A stretch of 64,000 nucleotides of DNA from Pelobates cultripes. Lineage: Eukaryota > Chordata > Amphibia > Anura > Pelobatidae. Under the pieces are notes generated by a model. It saw nothing but the letters and a program-made list of their open reading frames with translations. It had not been told where the DNA came from and searched no databases. Location: the NCBI GenBank assembly GCA_933207985.1, contig OW240912.1, forward strand, positions 200,369,932-200,433,931, read 5' to 3'. Made by a program: the position numbers and the translations under genes. Positions 46,693 to 58,930 of the stretch are shown here, one piece after another (position 1 is the stretch's first letter; every line of letters begins with the position of its first letter).

Positions 46693-46980
46693 TCTATGCC
46701 TGTACCTTAATCTCTTCTCTTTGTGACACAATGGATGTATAAGCCTGTTTTTGAAATACTATTATGCAAAGCTTCCATGTCACTGTCTTATAAGGATGTC
46801 ACTTTACATGACTACAGTTAAGCCTGTTCATAATATACAATTGTGCATACTGTTCATCTGTCCCGCATGTTAAGCGAGGAAAGCTTGGGGACTGCCTTTG
46901 GGGCACACCGGGCACGCCTGTATAAATGTTATGCACTGCAAAAATAAAAATTTTATAAATAAATAAATAAATATAAATAA

Positions 46981-48340
46981 AGGCATAAAGCAAGGGGGAG
47001 AGTATCATTATTAAGATACAGGAGGCATTATGGAAGGAAAACTGGAAGAAAAAAACATGAACATTAAAAGTTCCAATATTACGGTTTCCACGTCCAGGTA
47101 AGTATATACAAAAGTACTAGGCCTATACTCTATCATATTTCTTAAATTGGGACAACTAATAAGGAACATTCCCTTTGTTTCCGTGGTGATTTGTCCACTT
47201 TTGCTAATTTGACTCACAATTGCTATTTATTTTTAACCCCCCTATCCAATACTTTCAGAACCACCACACGGAAAACCTTAAAAATGATTAACTTGCTGAG
47301 TGAAAGAGGGAGCCAGCATTGCATCTCTGACCCCCCTCTGTCACACGTATATGTTATGTCTTCAGGCATGAGAAATTCAATTAACTGCATAGGAAAAGAA
47401 GACATAATGCCATCGTTGATACAGTTTCGCACCCCCGGAGTTACAATATACACTAATGATCCTCTAAGATAAAATTTGGAACCAGAGAATGACAAAAAAA
47501 AAAGAAAAAAAGACAAATTTCTTCCAAAAAACAGCAGGCTGAGATCATAACCCGCCTCCATCTCCTAAAATGACATCTGAGGAGCAGACAGAAGATTTAC
47601 AATTTTCAACTGTTTTAAAATCAGTGGCAGAAATTGCAGAAATATATCCAAAGATGTCTTAAAATGAGAAGATCACAGCCTGTATATGTTCACCTGCAGC
47701 TCCATGCTTACTTATAGATAATCATTGATGCAAAAATCAAACCTAGAAAGCTTATATAAAAAAGTACCATACATGATGCTCATATATTAATTTCTGATTA
47801 ATGTGATTCAGGAAACTTTTGCAAAATTCAGACATAGAGTGAACAATGTCTGGGTTTTGCAGTCTGAATTGTTGCCAAAAAAAATTGTAACTATAATGAA
47901 TAACTGTTAGTTTTCATAAATAAGAACTGACTCTCTCTTCATGGACACACAACTCTGTTCATTATGGACACTTCTTTTAACTAGGACTTCACTTTTAATT
48001 TTTCAGATTCTTTATCCTTTAAATTTATTTGTGATGCCTACAAGGCATATACAGTCAAGATGCCAATGAGGAAAGGCATCAGCAATGATCTTAGAGAAAC
48101 AACTGTTACCTCCACCAGGTCTTTTACCTAGCTGCTACCAGGGACCCTGGAGCCCCTCAGACCTAGTAGCCAAAGCTGTACTGGGGTCGTTTAGGACCTC
48201 ATCCATCAGACCAAGCTGCAATGAATATTCCTATGGAGACACTCCCTCCTGTAGATTAGTGATTACATATTTACTATATTGATTATATATTTACTATATT
48301 TACTATGGCTTTTCCCCACACATTAGATTAGTCTGAATAT
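46981..48340. other. unassigned AT-rich stretch
   Basis: No gene or bounded repeat recognised. A GC-richer part near 48085-48220 contains CTACCAGGGACCCTGGAGCC but no coding signal. Confidence 0.45.
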
Positions 48341-49740
48341 AGGGGTAGAATGAATCTTTAATGCCACAAAATAAAGATAGAGGTATAGGTCTACATAATA
48401 TAACAATGAAAAAAGTGAAGGACAAAAAAAAATGACAGATGTTTCGGATTATCCCCTTTATCAATGCACTCACCAATATATACAACAGTGACAATTAGAC
48501 CATAATACCAAGCACCTTCCCTAATTAGAAGAACAGGTAGTAATCTATCAAGCCTTCATTGTATATGCTCCCCCGGTGTCTGGCGCAATCATGTGATGCA
48601 TGATGACATCACATGTTGCGTCTCGCTTCACCTGGTTCAGTTCCAGGAGTGGGAAACTAATGCTCATTTTCACTAATAAGTTGTGACCGGAGGTGTGGGA
48701 GCCTCAAAAGAGAAAAGAAATACAGCTCCATTCAAAGTAACAAGCTAAATCAGAAAATAAGGCTGTCTCAAATGGATAATCATTATCTGTATTAGCTCCA
48801 ATACAGGTAGTTTAAACTAATATTATACAGAGGTATACAAAAGGACATAAGTTCATGGAAAGTAAAAGCCCTATACTTGGGAACATAGTATAAAAACAGG
48901 TATATAAACCTATATATTACAAAATTGTACAAAGTTACACAAATCCAAAGTTAGTCAAAAAAAATATCGGAAAGAGCCTTGTATAGGGGAACAAATTAAA
49001 TAAAAAGAAAATGAATACTGAGGAAATATCAAAATTGAAGCACATCAGAGTAACAGTCCATACCAGTGCGAACATAATAATGCTAAATATACAATCTATA
49101 ACGAACCATGTAAAAGCAAACAAATGCTCAATATACCAGTGAATCTAACTAACCCAACCAACATATATGGTCAGGCGACCAGAAGGCCTTGTAGAGGGAG
49201 AGTACCCAGCAGGAAAATAATGGATATGACTCACCATCCACCAGGTACCAGCTTAGGAACCAGTGCCACTCAAGCTTCTCATTGAGACCATGGACACTGG
49301 TCCATTGGTGACACAGTATCCAAAAGCTATATCCAGCAAGATTCTTTCTCTAAAAGGACTTTTTCTTTGTTGCCACCTCGGGTAAGTAGAGATACCCTTT
49401 TTAGAACCTGGTATCTAAATTGTGAGACATTGTGTCTTATCTTGCAGAAATGGCGTGAGACTGGTGCTTCCAAATCCATATTACGAACAGATGTTTTTTG
49501 TTGTGAAACACGTTTCTTAAGGGCATGCATAGTCTTACCAACGTAGCACAACCCGCACAGACACTTCAGAAGATAAACCACAAAGTCTGTCTAGTGAGTG
49601 AAAAAAACCTTTTAGCATGATCTGCTGACCTGTCCTGGGGTGTGTACAGAATTCCCATTTAATTACCCCACTACAGTTGTTACAGCTCAGGCAGGGGTAA
49701 GTACCATGAACAAGTTTGGACAAAAATCCTTGTTTCACAA
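48340..49740 (-). mobile_element. Penelope-like element, 3' half, minus strand
   Basis: A decayed GIY-YIG endonuclease (49327-49738) is followed on the minus strand by about 1 kb that probably represents the element's 3' untranslated region, including a GATAATCCGAAACATCTGTC segment of the kind found after Penelope-like genes. No reverse transcriptase part is present. The lower limit is approximate. Confidence 0.6.
49327..49738 (-). pseudogene. GIY-YIG endonuclease of a Penelope-like element
   Basis: The first piece (49535-49738) has HGTYPCLSCNNC and a CTHPRTGQQ segment, the cysteine-rich linker before GIY-YIG in this family. After a frame change near 49585 comes VYLLKCLCGLCYVGKT and the arginine-bearing LKKRV helix (49327-49581). 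The domain nicks DNA for target-primed insertion. The frame break makes it non-functional. Confidence 0.82.
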
Positions 49741-49769
49741 AACAAAACAGCTATACATAATAAATTTGC

Positions 49770-50095
49770 ATGTAATATCAGGGAGATGAGACACAATGTT
49801 TTACAACTTAGATACCAGGTTCTAGAAAGGGCATCTCTACCTAGCCGAGGCAGCACCAGAGAAAAATGATTTCTACAGGAAGAAGCTCGCTGGATGTACC
49901 TTTTAGATACCGTGTCAACCCCTTTGTCTCAATGAGAAGCTTAACAGGCACTGGTTCCTCTATGTACATTAGTTGGTACCCACTGGATGGTGAATCATAG
50001 GCATTATTTCTTAAAAAGCCTTGGCACGGGAGCTTCCGTCACAGTGACATGGTTGATTACGTAGATCCACAAAAACAAACCTAAATCAAATAGCA
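49770..50095 (+). mobile_element. Penelope-like fragment, plus strand, inverted to its neighbour
   Basis: 49785-49990 is the near reverse complement of 49220-49450: GTTTTACAACTTAGATACCAGG, CATCTCTACCTAGCCGAGG and GATGGTGAATCATAGGC-type blocks match the opposite-strand copy. The fragment starts just after the 5' limit of the minus copy, giving a back-to-back pair. The right limit (about 50095) is where L1 coding sequence begins. Confidence 0.72.
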
Positions 50096-50484
50096 TGTTA
50101 AACAGAAATTACCTGTACCTTGTCCTGAACGGTATTAAATCTGCTTAGTATTTTTTCTAAAATCATATAAAAATAAATCTCTGAAGCGCGTAGTGTTTCT
50201 TGTCTTATGAGTATCTTATTGTTGAGAAGAAGTGCTTTAATCTGGAGATATGTGAATATAAACTGTGAAGGGAGTTCAAACTCTATTTGAAGGTCTGAGA
50301 AGGATATTAAGTCATTTCTTGCAAAGAGATGGAAAACGTGAGTTATTCCCTTTTGTTTCCAAGCTTGGTAGGGGAAAGTATTGTTGCAGACATATAGAGT
50401 TTTTATTGGGGTTATCAGTGCCCATGGATAAGCCGAGCATAATCTTTCCCTGTTGTTGTCCCAGATTTTTAACAAGTGCTTAGT

Positions 50485-52565
50485 AGGCCCTTGCCAAACA
50501 GTCCTATTTTTCCTCTCTCATTAGTTCATGTTCCCGCAACCCCAGGCGTCTCTTTGACACCTTTAATTCTCTTCTTCGCCCCGCTGTGGCCACCCCCCAA
50601 ACCAACCTTACTGCTGATAACTTTGCATGTTACTTCACTGACAAAATTGAACAGCTAAGGAAAGAATTCTCCCCTCCTTGCCTTTCTGTTTCTCAATCAC
50701 ACATAGATCATGCCTTTCCTACCCTTCAGACATTCTCCCCAGCCACTGACCAAGAGGTGGCTGCTCTTCTTTGCTCCTCTCGCCCCACCACTTGCCCGCT
50801 CGATCCTGTCCCATCTCACCTTATCAGATCTCTCTCCACTTGTCTCGTGCCTTCTCTAACACACATCTTCAACTGCTCGCTCTCTTCTGGCATCGTCCCT
50901 GCTGACCTTAAACATGCCACTGTAGTACCTATACTAAAAAAAACATCCCTCGACCCGTCCACCCCCTCTAACTACCGTCCCATATCCCTGCTCCCTTTTT
51001 CCTCAAAGCTTCTGGAAAGACTTGTCTTTACCCGTGTGTCTCATTTCCTCAATTCCAACTCTCTCCTTGACCCCCTTCAATCTGGCTTCCGCCCTCTCCA
51101 CTCTACAGAGACTGCCCTTATCAAAGTTACTAACGACCTAATCACAGCTAAATCCAAAGGCCACTACTCCATACTAATTCTTCTTGACCTCTCAGCGGCC
51201 TTTGACACCGTTGATCATGCTCTCCTTCTTCAAACTCTGCAATCGCTTGGTCTCTGTGACTCTGTCCTCTCATGGTTTTCCTCTTATCTCTCCCAACACT
51301 CATTCAATGTCTCTTTTTATAATGATACCTCCTCCCCTCGCCCTGTCTTGGTTGGAGTCCCCCAAGGCTCCATCCTTGGTCCCCTTCTATTTTCTCTTTA
51401 TACTGCCTCTCTTGGCAAACTTATTACCTCATTTGGATTCCACTACCACCTGTACGCTAATGACACCCAGCTATATCTCTCCTCCCCAGACCTCTCCCCT
51501 GCTGTCCTGCAACGTGTCACTGCTTGCCTTTCTTCCATCTCTGACTGGATGTCCTCCCGCTTTCTGAAACTCAATCTCTCAAAAACCGAGCTCCTTGTCT
51601 TTCCTCCTCCTAATACTGATCCTCCTCTTTCGCTCTCCCTTTAAGTTTGTGGTACCAACATCAGCCCATCCTTGCAAGCGCGCTGTCTTGGCGTCATACT
51701 TGACTCTGGTCTCACCTTTGAGCCTCACATCCAGCATGTTGCCAAATCCTGTAGATTCCATCTTAAAAACATAGCCCGCATCCGCCCCTTTCTTGCACCA
51801 GATACTACCAAGGAGCTTGTCCATGCACTAGTAATTTCCCGCATGGATTATTGTAACCCTCTCCTGCTTGGTCTTCCCAAAAGCCGTACTGCACCCCTAA
51901 TGTCTGTAATGAACGCTGCTGCTAGACTGATTTTCCTCTCTAGTCGGTTCTCTCACACCTCACCCCTCTGCCAGTCCTTACATTGGCTTCATGTGTGCTA
52001 TAGGAGTCAATTCAAGGCACTAACTCACACCTATAAAGCAGTGAACAACTCTAGCCCCTCTTATATATCTCCTCACAGATCCATAGGTATGTCTCTTCTC
52101 GGTCTCTCCGCTCTGCCCGTGACCACCTCCTGTCCGTTGTCCGCACCCGTACGGCCAACTCGCGCTTGCAGGACTTCTCGCGGGCGGCTCCCTTCCTATG
52201 GAATAGCCTGCCTCCCGCCATCAGACTCTCCCCTAGTCTTGCATCTTTTAAGAAGTGCCTTAAAACCCATCTCTTTAGGAAAGCTTATGGCCTCCAAGAC
52301 TAACCCCTACCTCACATACCTGTCTCTTGCCCTCTCCTAAAGGGCAGCCCACCTTATTTGATTGCAAATTCCTGTCCTAATGTGTTTTACACCCCACCTC
52401 CTATAGAATGTAAGCTCGATTGAGCAGGGTCCTCTTCAACCTATTGTTCCTGTAAGTTTATTTGTAATTGTCCTATTTATAGTTAAATCCCCTCTCATAA
52501 TATTGTAAAGCGCTACGGAATCTGTTGGCGCTATATAAATGGCAATAATAATAATAATAATTAAT
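50485..52565 (+). mobile_element. L2-type LINE, 5'-truncated
   Basis: It is inserted in the minus-strand L1 in the opposite orientation. Coding sequence is already open at the left boundary, so the 5' part is missing. The 3' end has TGTAAAGCGCTACGGAATCT, GCGCTATATAAAT and an (AAT)n tail, typical of L2 elements. Confidence 0.88.
50586..52310 (+). pseudogene. L2 reverse transcriptase ORF, inactivated
   Basis: From 50586 the frame encodes reverse transcriptase with [29 protein letters not shown] and [16 protein letters not shown]. The catalytic box reads YANDTQ rather than YADDTQ, replacing one metal-binding aspartate. An in-frame TAA at 51642-51644 splits the frame. Conserved sequence (CLGVILDSGLTF, MDYCNPLLLGLP) continues in the same frame to about 52095 and then moves to another frame (NSLPPAIRLSPSLASFKK). 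It is therefore dead in three separate ways. Confidence 0.9.
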
Positions 52566-54216
52566 AATGTATCAGGGGACATTGTCCATTTCTGATGGGG
52601 AAGCCAAAGTATAGAAGAGAGGTTAGAGGTTCCATAGCAGTGACTCTCTATTGCAACCCACTGAGGGGTATATATTTGCGAATTTATACTGATTATATTG
52701 CTTAGGATTGCTGAGTAATAATATGCTTTCAAGTTCGGGAATCCCATGCCTCCATCCTTTGCTTGTTTCATTATTAGACTCTTCGAGACTCGGGAATATT
52801 TCCCTCCCCAACTAAAACGAATTAATATCGCCTGTAGAGCTGAAATATATGTTTGCGGGATCCTGATCTGTAGGGACCTAAACAGGTAAAGAATTTTTGG
52901 TAAAATTTGCATCTTCACTGTCGCTATTTTCCCTACCCATGATAATAGGATGTTTCCCCACGATTTCAGTTGTTTTTCAATATCTTTGAGTAATCTTGTA
53001 TAATTCGCCGAAAAGAGTTCTTTTTCATTTTTTGTATATCTGATTCCAAGATACACAAGGTGATCTTCTCTCCAATCAAAATGATGATCTAATTTAAGTT
53101 TTTATTCTAACGGTTTAGATATGTTAAAGCACAAAGCTTGCATTTTTGTCATATTGAGTTTATAAAAGGAGAGTTGGCTATATTTGTGTATTTCCTTATG
53201 TAAACTGGGTAAAGTAATAAGTGGTTGAGTAAGCGTTAACAAAATATCATCAGTGAAGATATTAATTTATATTCTTCTGATCCCACTTGAACTCCATGTA
53301 TATTTTTGTTTTGTACTATGGCTAAGGCTAGAGGCTCCAAGGCCAGAACATATAACATGGAAGATAGTCGACAACCCTGGCCATTGGTAATCTTAAAGGG
53401 ATTTGAACCAAAACGTAAGTTCATAACCCTTGAGGAAGGGTTACTATAGAGAGCCTTAACCACTGAAAGAAATGCAGGTGGAAATCTGTATACAGTCAGA
53501 GTTTCATGAAGAAAGTGCCAGTTCAGACGGTCGAAAAGCCTTCTCAGCGTCTAGGGATAACATGATACTTTCTTGTTTATATGATTTTAAAATCGTGTAG
53601 ATATCTAAGACTTTCCTTGTATTATCTATCCCTTGTCTGCCAGGTACGAATCCCACCTGATCTGTATGAATTAAGGTTGGTAAAATAGCTTTAAGTCTTT
53701 CTGCATACACTTTTGCGTATATTTTGGCATCTATGTTCAGTAGTGAAATAGGATGAAAATTTTGACATACCGTTGAGGGTTTCCCTGGTTTTGGGATAGT
53801 AATGACTTGTGCTGATAAGAATTCAGTTGGGAAAGATTCTTTTTTAATTCCTTCGTTAAAAAAGTGAGTAAGAGATGTGGCCAATAGATGTTTAAATGTA
53901 GTATAATATATCAGTAAATCCGTCAGTGCGTGGTGCTTTTCCTTTAGGCATTTCATTTATGAGATTTATTACTTCTTCCGTGGTAATGGGTGCTGTCAGC
54001 TGTGTTGTTTGATGTCTTTAAATCTTGGTTAAGTCCAGTTTATGTAAGTACTGTCGTATTGTGGCTGAAGCTGGTTGTGATGTATTTTTCTGATCTTTCA
54101 GGTTGTATAATGTCTAGATTGTGATTGCTTATTTCTCAATTTCTGCGATAGAAACTTTTTGGCTTTATTGCCCATTGAGTAAGATGTAGCCTTAAGTTTC
54201 CCCAGTGCAATGCTAG

Positions 54217-55218
54217 TGTAACGAAATCCCCTATTGAAAAGGCTATACGAACCAACCTGTTCGGTTATTTAGATGTGTGTAGAGTGATTTCGTGCAAATA
54301 GCGAGAAAACAAATAAACTGCTGAATCACCCGACCTCTTAATGAGGTCGTGTGGCGCCCATTAACCACCCAGACTTTGCGGTTAACCACAGACTAATTGG
54401 GGAATAGCTTGGTGGTCCGCGTTCGTCTACCGAACACGTGGCAGTCGCCATTTTAGATTGTCGAACGCTCAGCGGTAAATGGCGGCGATGCCCTGGAACT
54501 CTTTTCGGATACTTATTCTGCCGAACACCACTGCTACCTATCAAGGTCCTCGTTCATACGATGGAAAACACATGAATGCCAGAGACCCTGCACCATTCGG
54601 GTCTTGGATGTATGCGAAAGTGACCGACCCCAGATAGCTACAGTATGGAACTATTTGTCGGATACAAACACGCGAACGGCCAGTGAAAGTCAAACTTCAG
54701 TCGACGTTTTTGAGAACTGTGTTCGTGGGATCTGAGCGCTATTCGCCTAGAATATGCACTCAGATCCAAGCTATCTGGGGGTATGTGGGACTTAAAGTTT
54801 ATGTTCTGTAAAATGTAAGTTATAGATTTTTATGCTGTTTGGTGAATATAAGAAAAGCCATGTTTCTTTCTACCTGGAGATAATTAAGGCTCTCTTTACT
54901 ACCTTAAGATAATTATCTCCAGGATAGAAAGGAGGGAGTGATCTTTGTAAAAGGGGAGTGCTTATGTTATAGCCACTGCGATTGGCTACTGTAATTCTTT
55001 TGTCCCAGTCTTCCATCTGGTCCCCTAGGGGAGCGTCCACCAGGTGGGAGACCTGCATAAATACCGGGCAGGTAGCCCACAGTAAATCAGATCGCTTTAC
55101 CCCTTCATGAAGTCTCGACTCATGTTTGGGGGATTGGGAGTTATAATCACTTCGTTTCAACTGGATTTCGGGAGAAGCTGCAAGGATCATCACTGCACGA
55201 ATAGAAGGATCCTTTACA
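54217..55218. mobile_element. solo LTR, 1002 bp
   Basis: Runs from TGTAACGAAATCC to GATCCTTTACA with exact 5-bp duplications GCTAG (54212-54216 and 55219-55223), inside the L1 coding sequence. It contains a palindromic pair (GATCTGAGCGC ... GCACTCAGATC) and an inverted pair around CTGGAGATAATTA near 54880-54925. Both ends are TG...CA, so orientation is not decided. The CRE-less, GTTCG/CGAAC-rich sequence resembles the Gmr1-type LTRs. Confidence 0.85.
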
Positions 55219-56582
55219 GCTAGTTTGTCGAAAATGGATCTTATTAATATCATTTTGCGTATGATGTATTTGCTCTTGTACCTGTAGAGATGGATTAGCC
55301 TGATTTTGTCTATGTAGATCTTGAAGCTTTTTGAGAAGGTTCAACAAGGCAGTTTGGATGTTTTTTGTTTTTTTTTAAAGGTATGCCGCTCTACTTATTA
55401 GAAGTCCTCGTATTACCGGCTTGTGGGCTAGCCATAGTGTTGTTGGATTAATGTCTTCTGAGTTGTTGGTGATGAAATATTGCTGTAGTTCTTGTAAAAT
55501 TTGATTTCTGAATTCTAGATCATTTAATAACTGTTCATTTAACTTCCAAGGACTTTTTTTTACATATCTATATTGGTCTGGTAATGTGAGTATTGCAGGA
55601 TTATGATCCGATTTTGTAGATACTCTGATCTCGCAGGACTTGATTTGTGAAAGATGTGAACTGTGCATAAAGAAACCATCTATACGAGAATATGTGTTGT
55701 GAACTTGGGTACAATGCGTAAATTATTTGGTGTTGGGATGCAGAGTTCTCCAAATATCATAGAGGCCATGAGATATCAGTATGTTATTAAAGGTGTTGCA
55801 GCTTTTCTGTAAAAAGGTCTTTCTTTTGTTTGAGTGAGAAGCGGTTGAATCCAGATTCGGATCTAGAACATGATTGAAATCTCCGCTAATGATCGTAGTA
55901 CCAGTTTGTAAACTTATAACTTTATTCATAAAGTTATTTTGATTCACGTTTGGAAAGTATGCATTTACTATGGTATATGTTGAATTGTTTAGTATGCATA
56001 CTAAAATAAGAAATCTACCCTGTGGGTCTATATATGTTATCTGTTCAAAGGCTAGTCTTTGATTAATCAAAATTGATACCCCTTTAGTCTTATTAGGAGA
56101 TGTAGCATGATACTAAAAAGGGAAGTTCTTCAAACTGAAGATAGGATTAGAATTGTGTGTAAAGTGGGTCTCTTGCAGGCAAATTATATTGGCCTTCAAA
56201 TTTTGAAGTTCTTTAAGAATCATATGTCTCTTATCTGGTGCGTTTAAGCCTCTCACATTATGTGTGTAGAGCTTCATAGCTAAAACCGCAGGCAGCGGGG
56301 AAAAGGGGAAAAAGGAGAAAAAAGGAGAAAAAAAAAAGGGCAATTAACTTAAACTAAATTAAGCTAAATAAAGTATGATACAATAGAATATTCTAAATCT
56401 AACCGTGACACTTCTCAAAAGGGGGGTTAAAGTGGGCGGAGCGGACCCCAGAGTGACGGCAATGGAGGGCTCAACATTATTTAACTATTCCTTCATGTTC
56501 AATTCTCTTTTCTTTCTCTCTTTTCTCCTCTCTCTACCTTCTCTTTCCTATCTCTTTCTTTTTCTTCTCTCTTCTCCTTACT

Positions 56583-57069
56583 GAACACCAATGGGGAACC
56601 ACAATAACGAAAGACTGGAGCTCCCGAACGGCCTGGAAGTCCAGCGGTGTTCGCACTGTCGAGTAGCCGTTTTCAGTTCCACGCGCTCGACGACCAAACA
56701 CCGCTGGTGAGACAAAGGATCCAAGATGGCCGACCGCCACGTGGTCGGTAGCCGAACGATGGCCACCTAGGAAAGCCTTTAATTACCGATTGCAACACTG
56801 TTGCAGTCAGTTAACGAGCGCCACACGTCTCTCTGTGTGTGGGCTATTAGGGAATAGCTCATTCGGTTCATGAACAGCCTGTAAAATTACTGTTCGTGAA
56901 ACGAAACCCATGAACGCTGGCGGCTTTCGGCTGCTAGCATACGAATTCAATATACACATACATTAATACACATGGTACAGCCAAGTTATACAAGACATTA
57001 CAGGGATTACTATAGGCAACCTTTTTATGTGCATAGTCCAGAATATTACAAGTGGCTAAGTTTGCCACA
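56583..57069 (-). repeat. 3' LTR of the Gmr1-like element, truncated
   Basis: On the minus strand it begins TGTGGCAAACTTAGCC, directly after the polypurine-type CTGGGGGAGCAT. It is homologous to 61613-62796 minus its CR1. It has a 19-20-base segment after CACTGTTGCAG that the other copy lacks. It stops at about 56583 where L1 sequence begins. Confidence 0.85.
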
Positions 57070-58861
57070 ATGCTCCCCCAGAACCAAGCCGGCATACACA
57101 GTCTGATCCCAACGGATCGGCTTGGGGATGTCTAGAGGAGTGCCTACAGATCACTTCTCAAGTTCAGTTTGTCTAGATAACCCGTCGGCGTTACCATTTT
57201 GTTTTCCCGGCCGATAATGGATCGTAAAGTCAAAAGGCTGCAGCGCCAAACTCCAGCGCAGCAGCCTGGCATTGTCTCCAGCCACACGGTTTAGCCATAC
57301 CAACGGGTTGTGATCTGTGAGCAGGGAAAAGGGTTTTTCATAGAGATACCGGCTGCAACGTTTTAAGGGCCCACACCACGGCTAGGCATTCTTTTTCAAT
57401 GGCGGCGTAGCTCACTTCTCGGGGTGACGACCTGTCGAGGCAGATTCTTGCGGGTCAGGTCAGTCAGGGGTTTGGCCAGGGTACTGTAGTTGGGCACGAA
57501 TTTTCTATAGTATCCTGCAGTGCCCAGGAAAGCTAGCACTTGGGTCTTGGTCCTAGGGGTGGGCCACTTAGCAACTGCTTCAATTTTGTCTGGTTCGGGT
57601 TTTTGTTGCCCGCTTCCCACCCGGTGGCCCAAGTACTGTACTTCTGCCATCCCTATGTGACACTAGGTTTCAGTGTCAACCCTGCCTCTCCAATACGATC
57701 AATAACGGCCCCTATGTGTTGCAGATGCTCTGCCCAGGTCTGGCTATATATAGCGATATCATCCAGATATGCGCATGCATATTCCTGGAACCCATCCAGT
57801 AGCCGATCTACCATCCGTTGAAAGGTCGCCGGGGCGTTTTTCATCCCGAAGGGCATGACCCGAAACTGGTACAGGCCAAATGGGGTGACAAATGCCGACT
57901 TGGGGATGGCATCCTCGGCTAGTGGAATTTGCCAGTATCCCTTACATAAATCTATGGTAGTGAGATACTGGCTTTGTGCCATCTTATCCAGCAGCTCCTC
58001 TATCCGGGGCATCGGATAGGCATCAGACACCGTTTTGTCGTTTAGCCTCCGGTAGTCAACACAAAACCGTGTTGTGCCATCCTTCTTAGGTACCAGCACT
58101 ACCGGCGATGCCCAGGGGCTATCGGAATGTTCAATAACCCCTAGCTGCAACATCTCCTCAATCTCTTTCCTCATATGTTCCCTGACTGCTTCAGGGATAC
58201 GATATGGGGTCTGCCGCATCGGTAGCTGTCCAGGGGTCTCGACTCGGTGAGTGGCTAGCGGAGTGTACCCAGGTAAATTGGAGAAGGTAGCTCCTTTAGC
58301 CGCTATCAACTCTTGTACCTGGGCTCGCTCCTGAGAGCTTAGCCGCTCCCCCAGTTGAACCTCCTTGGAGGGCTCTGTCTGGTCGTCCTGTTCTAATAGG
58401 TCAGGTAGTGGTAGGTTCTCCTGATCCTCCAAGGCGGCGGCGCATATTGCTGCCACGTCCTCTATCCTCTCATGATAGGGTTTGAGCATGTTCACATGGA
58501 GCATGCGTCTCTTCCCTACCCCTGAGCAGGGGCCAATCACATAGGTGGTGTCACATCTCTGTTCCACCACCTGGTATGGGCCTTGCCAGATGGCCTGCAG
58601 CTTATCTGTGCGGACAGGTTTTAAAATCAACACTTTCTGTCCCACTTGAAAGCTGCGGTCTCTGGCTCCCCTGTCATACCAGAGGTGCTGTCGTTGTTGG
58701 GCCGCCTGGAGATTGGTGCACACGGCCTGGGTTAGGGCCTCCAGGCGGCCTCTGAACTCCAGCACGTAAGGTACAATGGGGGTCCCATCAGCACTACTCT
58801 CTCCCTCCCAATGCTCTCTAATTAGGTCCAATGACCCTCTCACCCTTCTCCCAAACAACAA
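57070..58861 (-). pseudogene. pol: Gmr1-like Pol C-terminal part: integrase end, reverse transcriptase, RNase H remnant
   Basis: 58861 downward opens with the integrase C-terminus (LFGRRVRGSLDL; GPYQVVEQR, a GPY-type motif). Reverse transcriptase follows with GVIEHSDSPWASPVVLVPKK, FCVDYRRLND, TIDLCKGYWQIPL, MPFGMKNAPATFQRM and catalytic YLDDI. A small indel near 57653 shifts the frame; MAEVQYLGHRVG and FLGTAGYYRKFVPNYS continue at 57396-57650. After LTRKNLPRQ the sequence jumps to the middle of RNase H (SYAAIEKEC, then LLTDHNP in another frame), so the first half with the first catalytic aspartate is deleted. Confidence 0.88.
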
Positions 58862-58930
58862 TTCAAAAGGGGAAAATCCGGTCGACTCCTGTGGTACCTC
58901 TCTATAAGCGAAAAGCAGATGAGGTAGAAA

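Larger units (their letters stand above)
44153..46966 (+). mobile_element. retroposon with a single ORF and no reverse transcriptase
   Basis: Starts GGGGCGGAGCCTGGCTTCCA and ends in an AATAAAAATTTTATAAATAA tail. It is flanked by a 14-bp repeat ATAAATATAAATAA (44139-44152 and 46967-46980), though that repeat is simple in sequence. A 920-bp hAT interrupts it at 45773-46692, leaving about 1.9 kb. The GC-rich start, A-rich tail and direct repeats fit L1-type retroposition. It has an ORF1-like frame (44370-45068) but I see no endonuclease or reverse transcriptase, so it is probably non-autonomous, comparable to half-LINEs. Confidence 0.65.
50098..56343 (-). pseudogene. L1 ORF2, broken into pieces
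   Basis: In coding order: endonuclease start (LYTHNVRGLNAPDKR, LQETHF; 56113-56343); endonuclease middle with ISGDFNHVLDP (55723-56070); SDHNPAILTL (55375-55668); linker (55219-55347); reverse transcriptase with ITIPKPGKPSTVCQNFHPISLLN and SLDAEKAF (53504-53956); a GQGCRLSS motif with a degenerate downstream catalytic region (53236-53463); thumb/connection (52566-53056); and a C-terminal piece (50098-50475) beyond the L2. Frames change repeatedly and stops are present. Confidence 0.88.
50095..56582 (-). mobile_element. L1-type LINE, minus strand, split by two insertions
   Basis: ORF2 fragments run from the endonuclease start (near 56280) down to 50098. An L2 (50485-52565) and a solo LTR (54217-55218) interrupt it. 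ORF1 is missing. Its upstream end abuts a truncated LTR of the Gmr1-like element at about 56583, without a visible target duplication. Confidence 0.82.
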
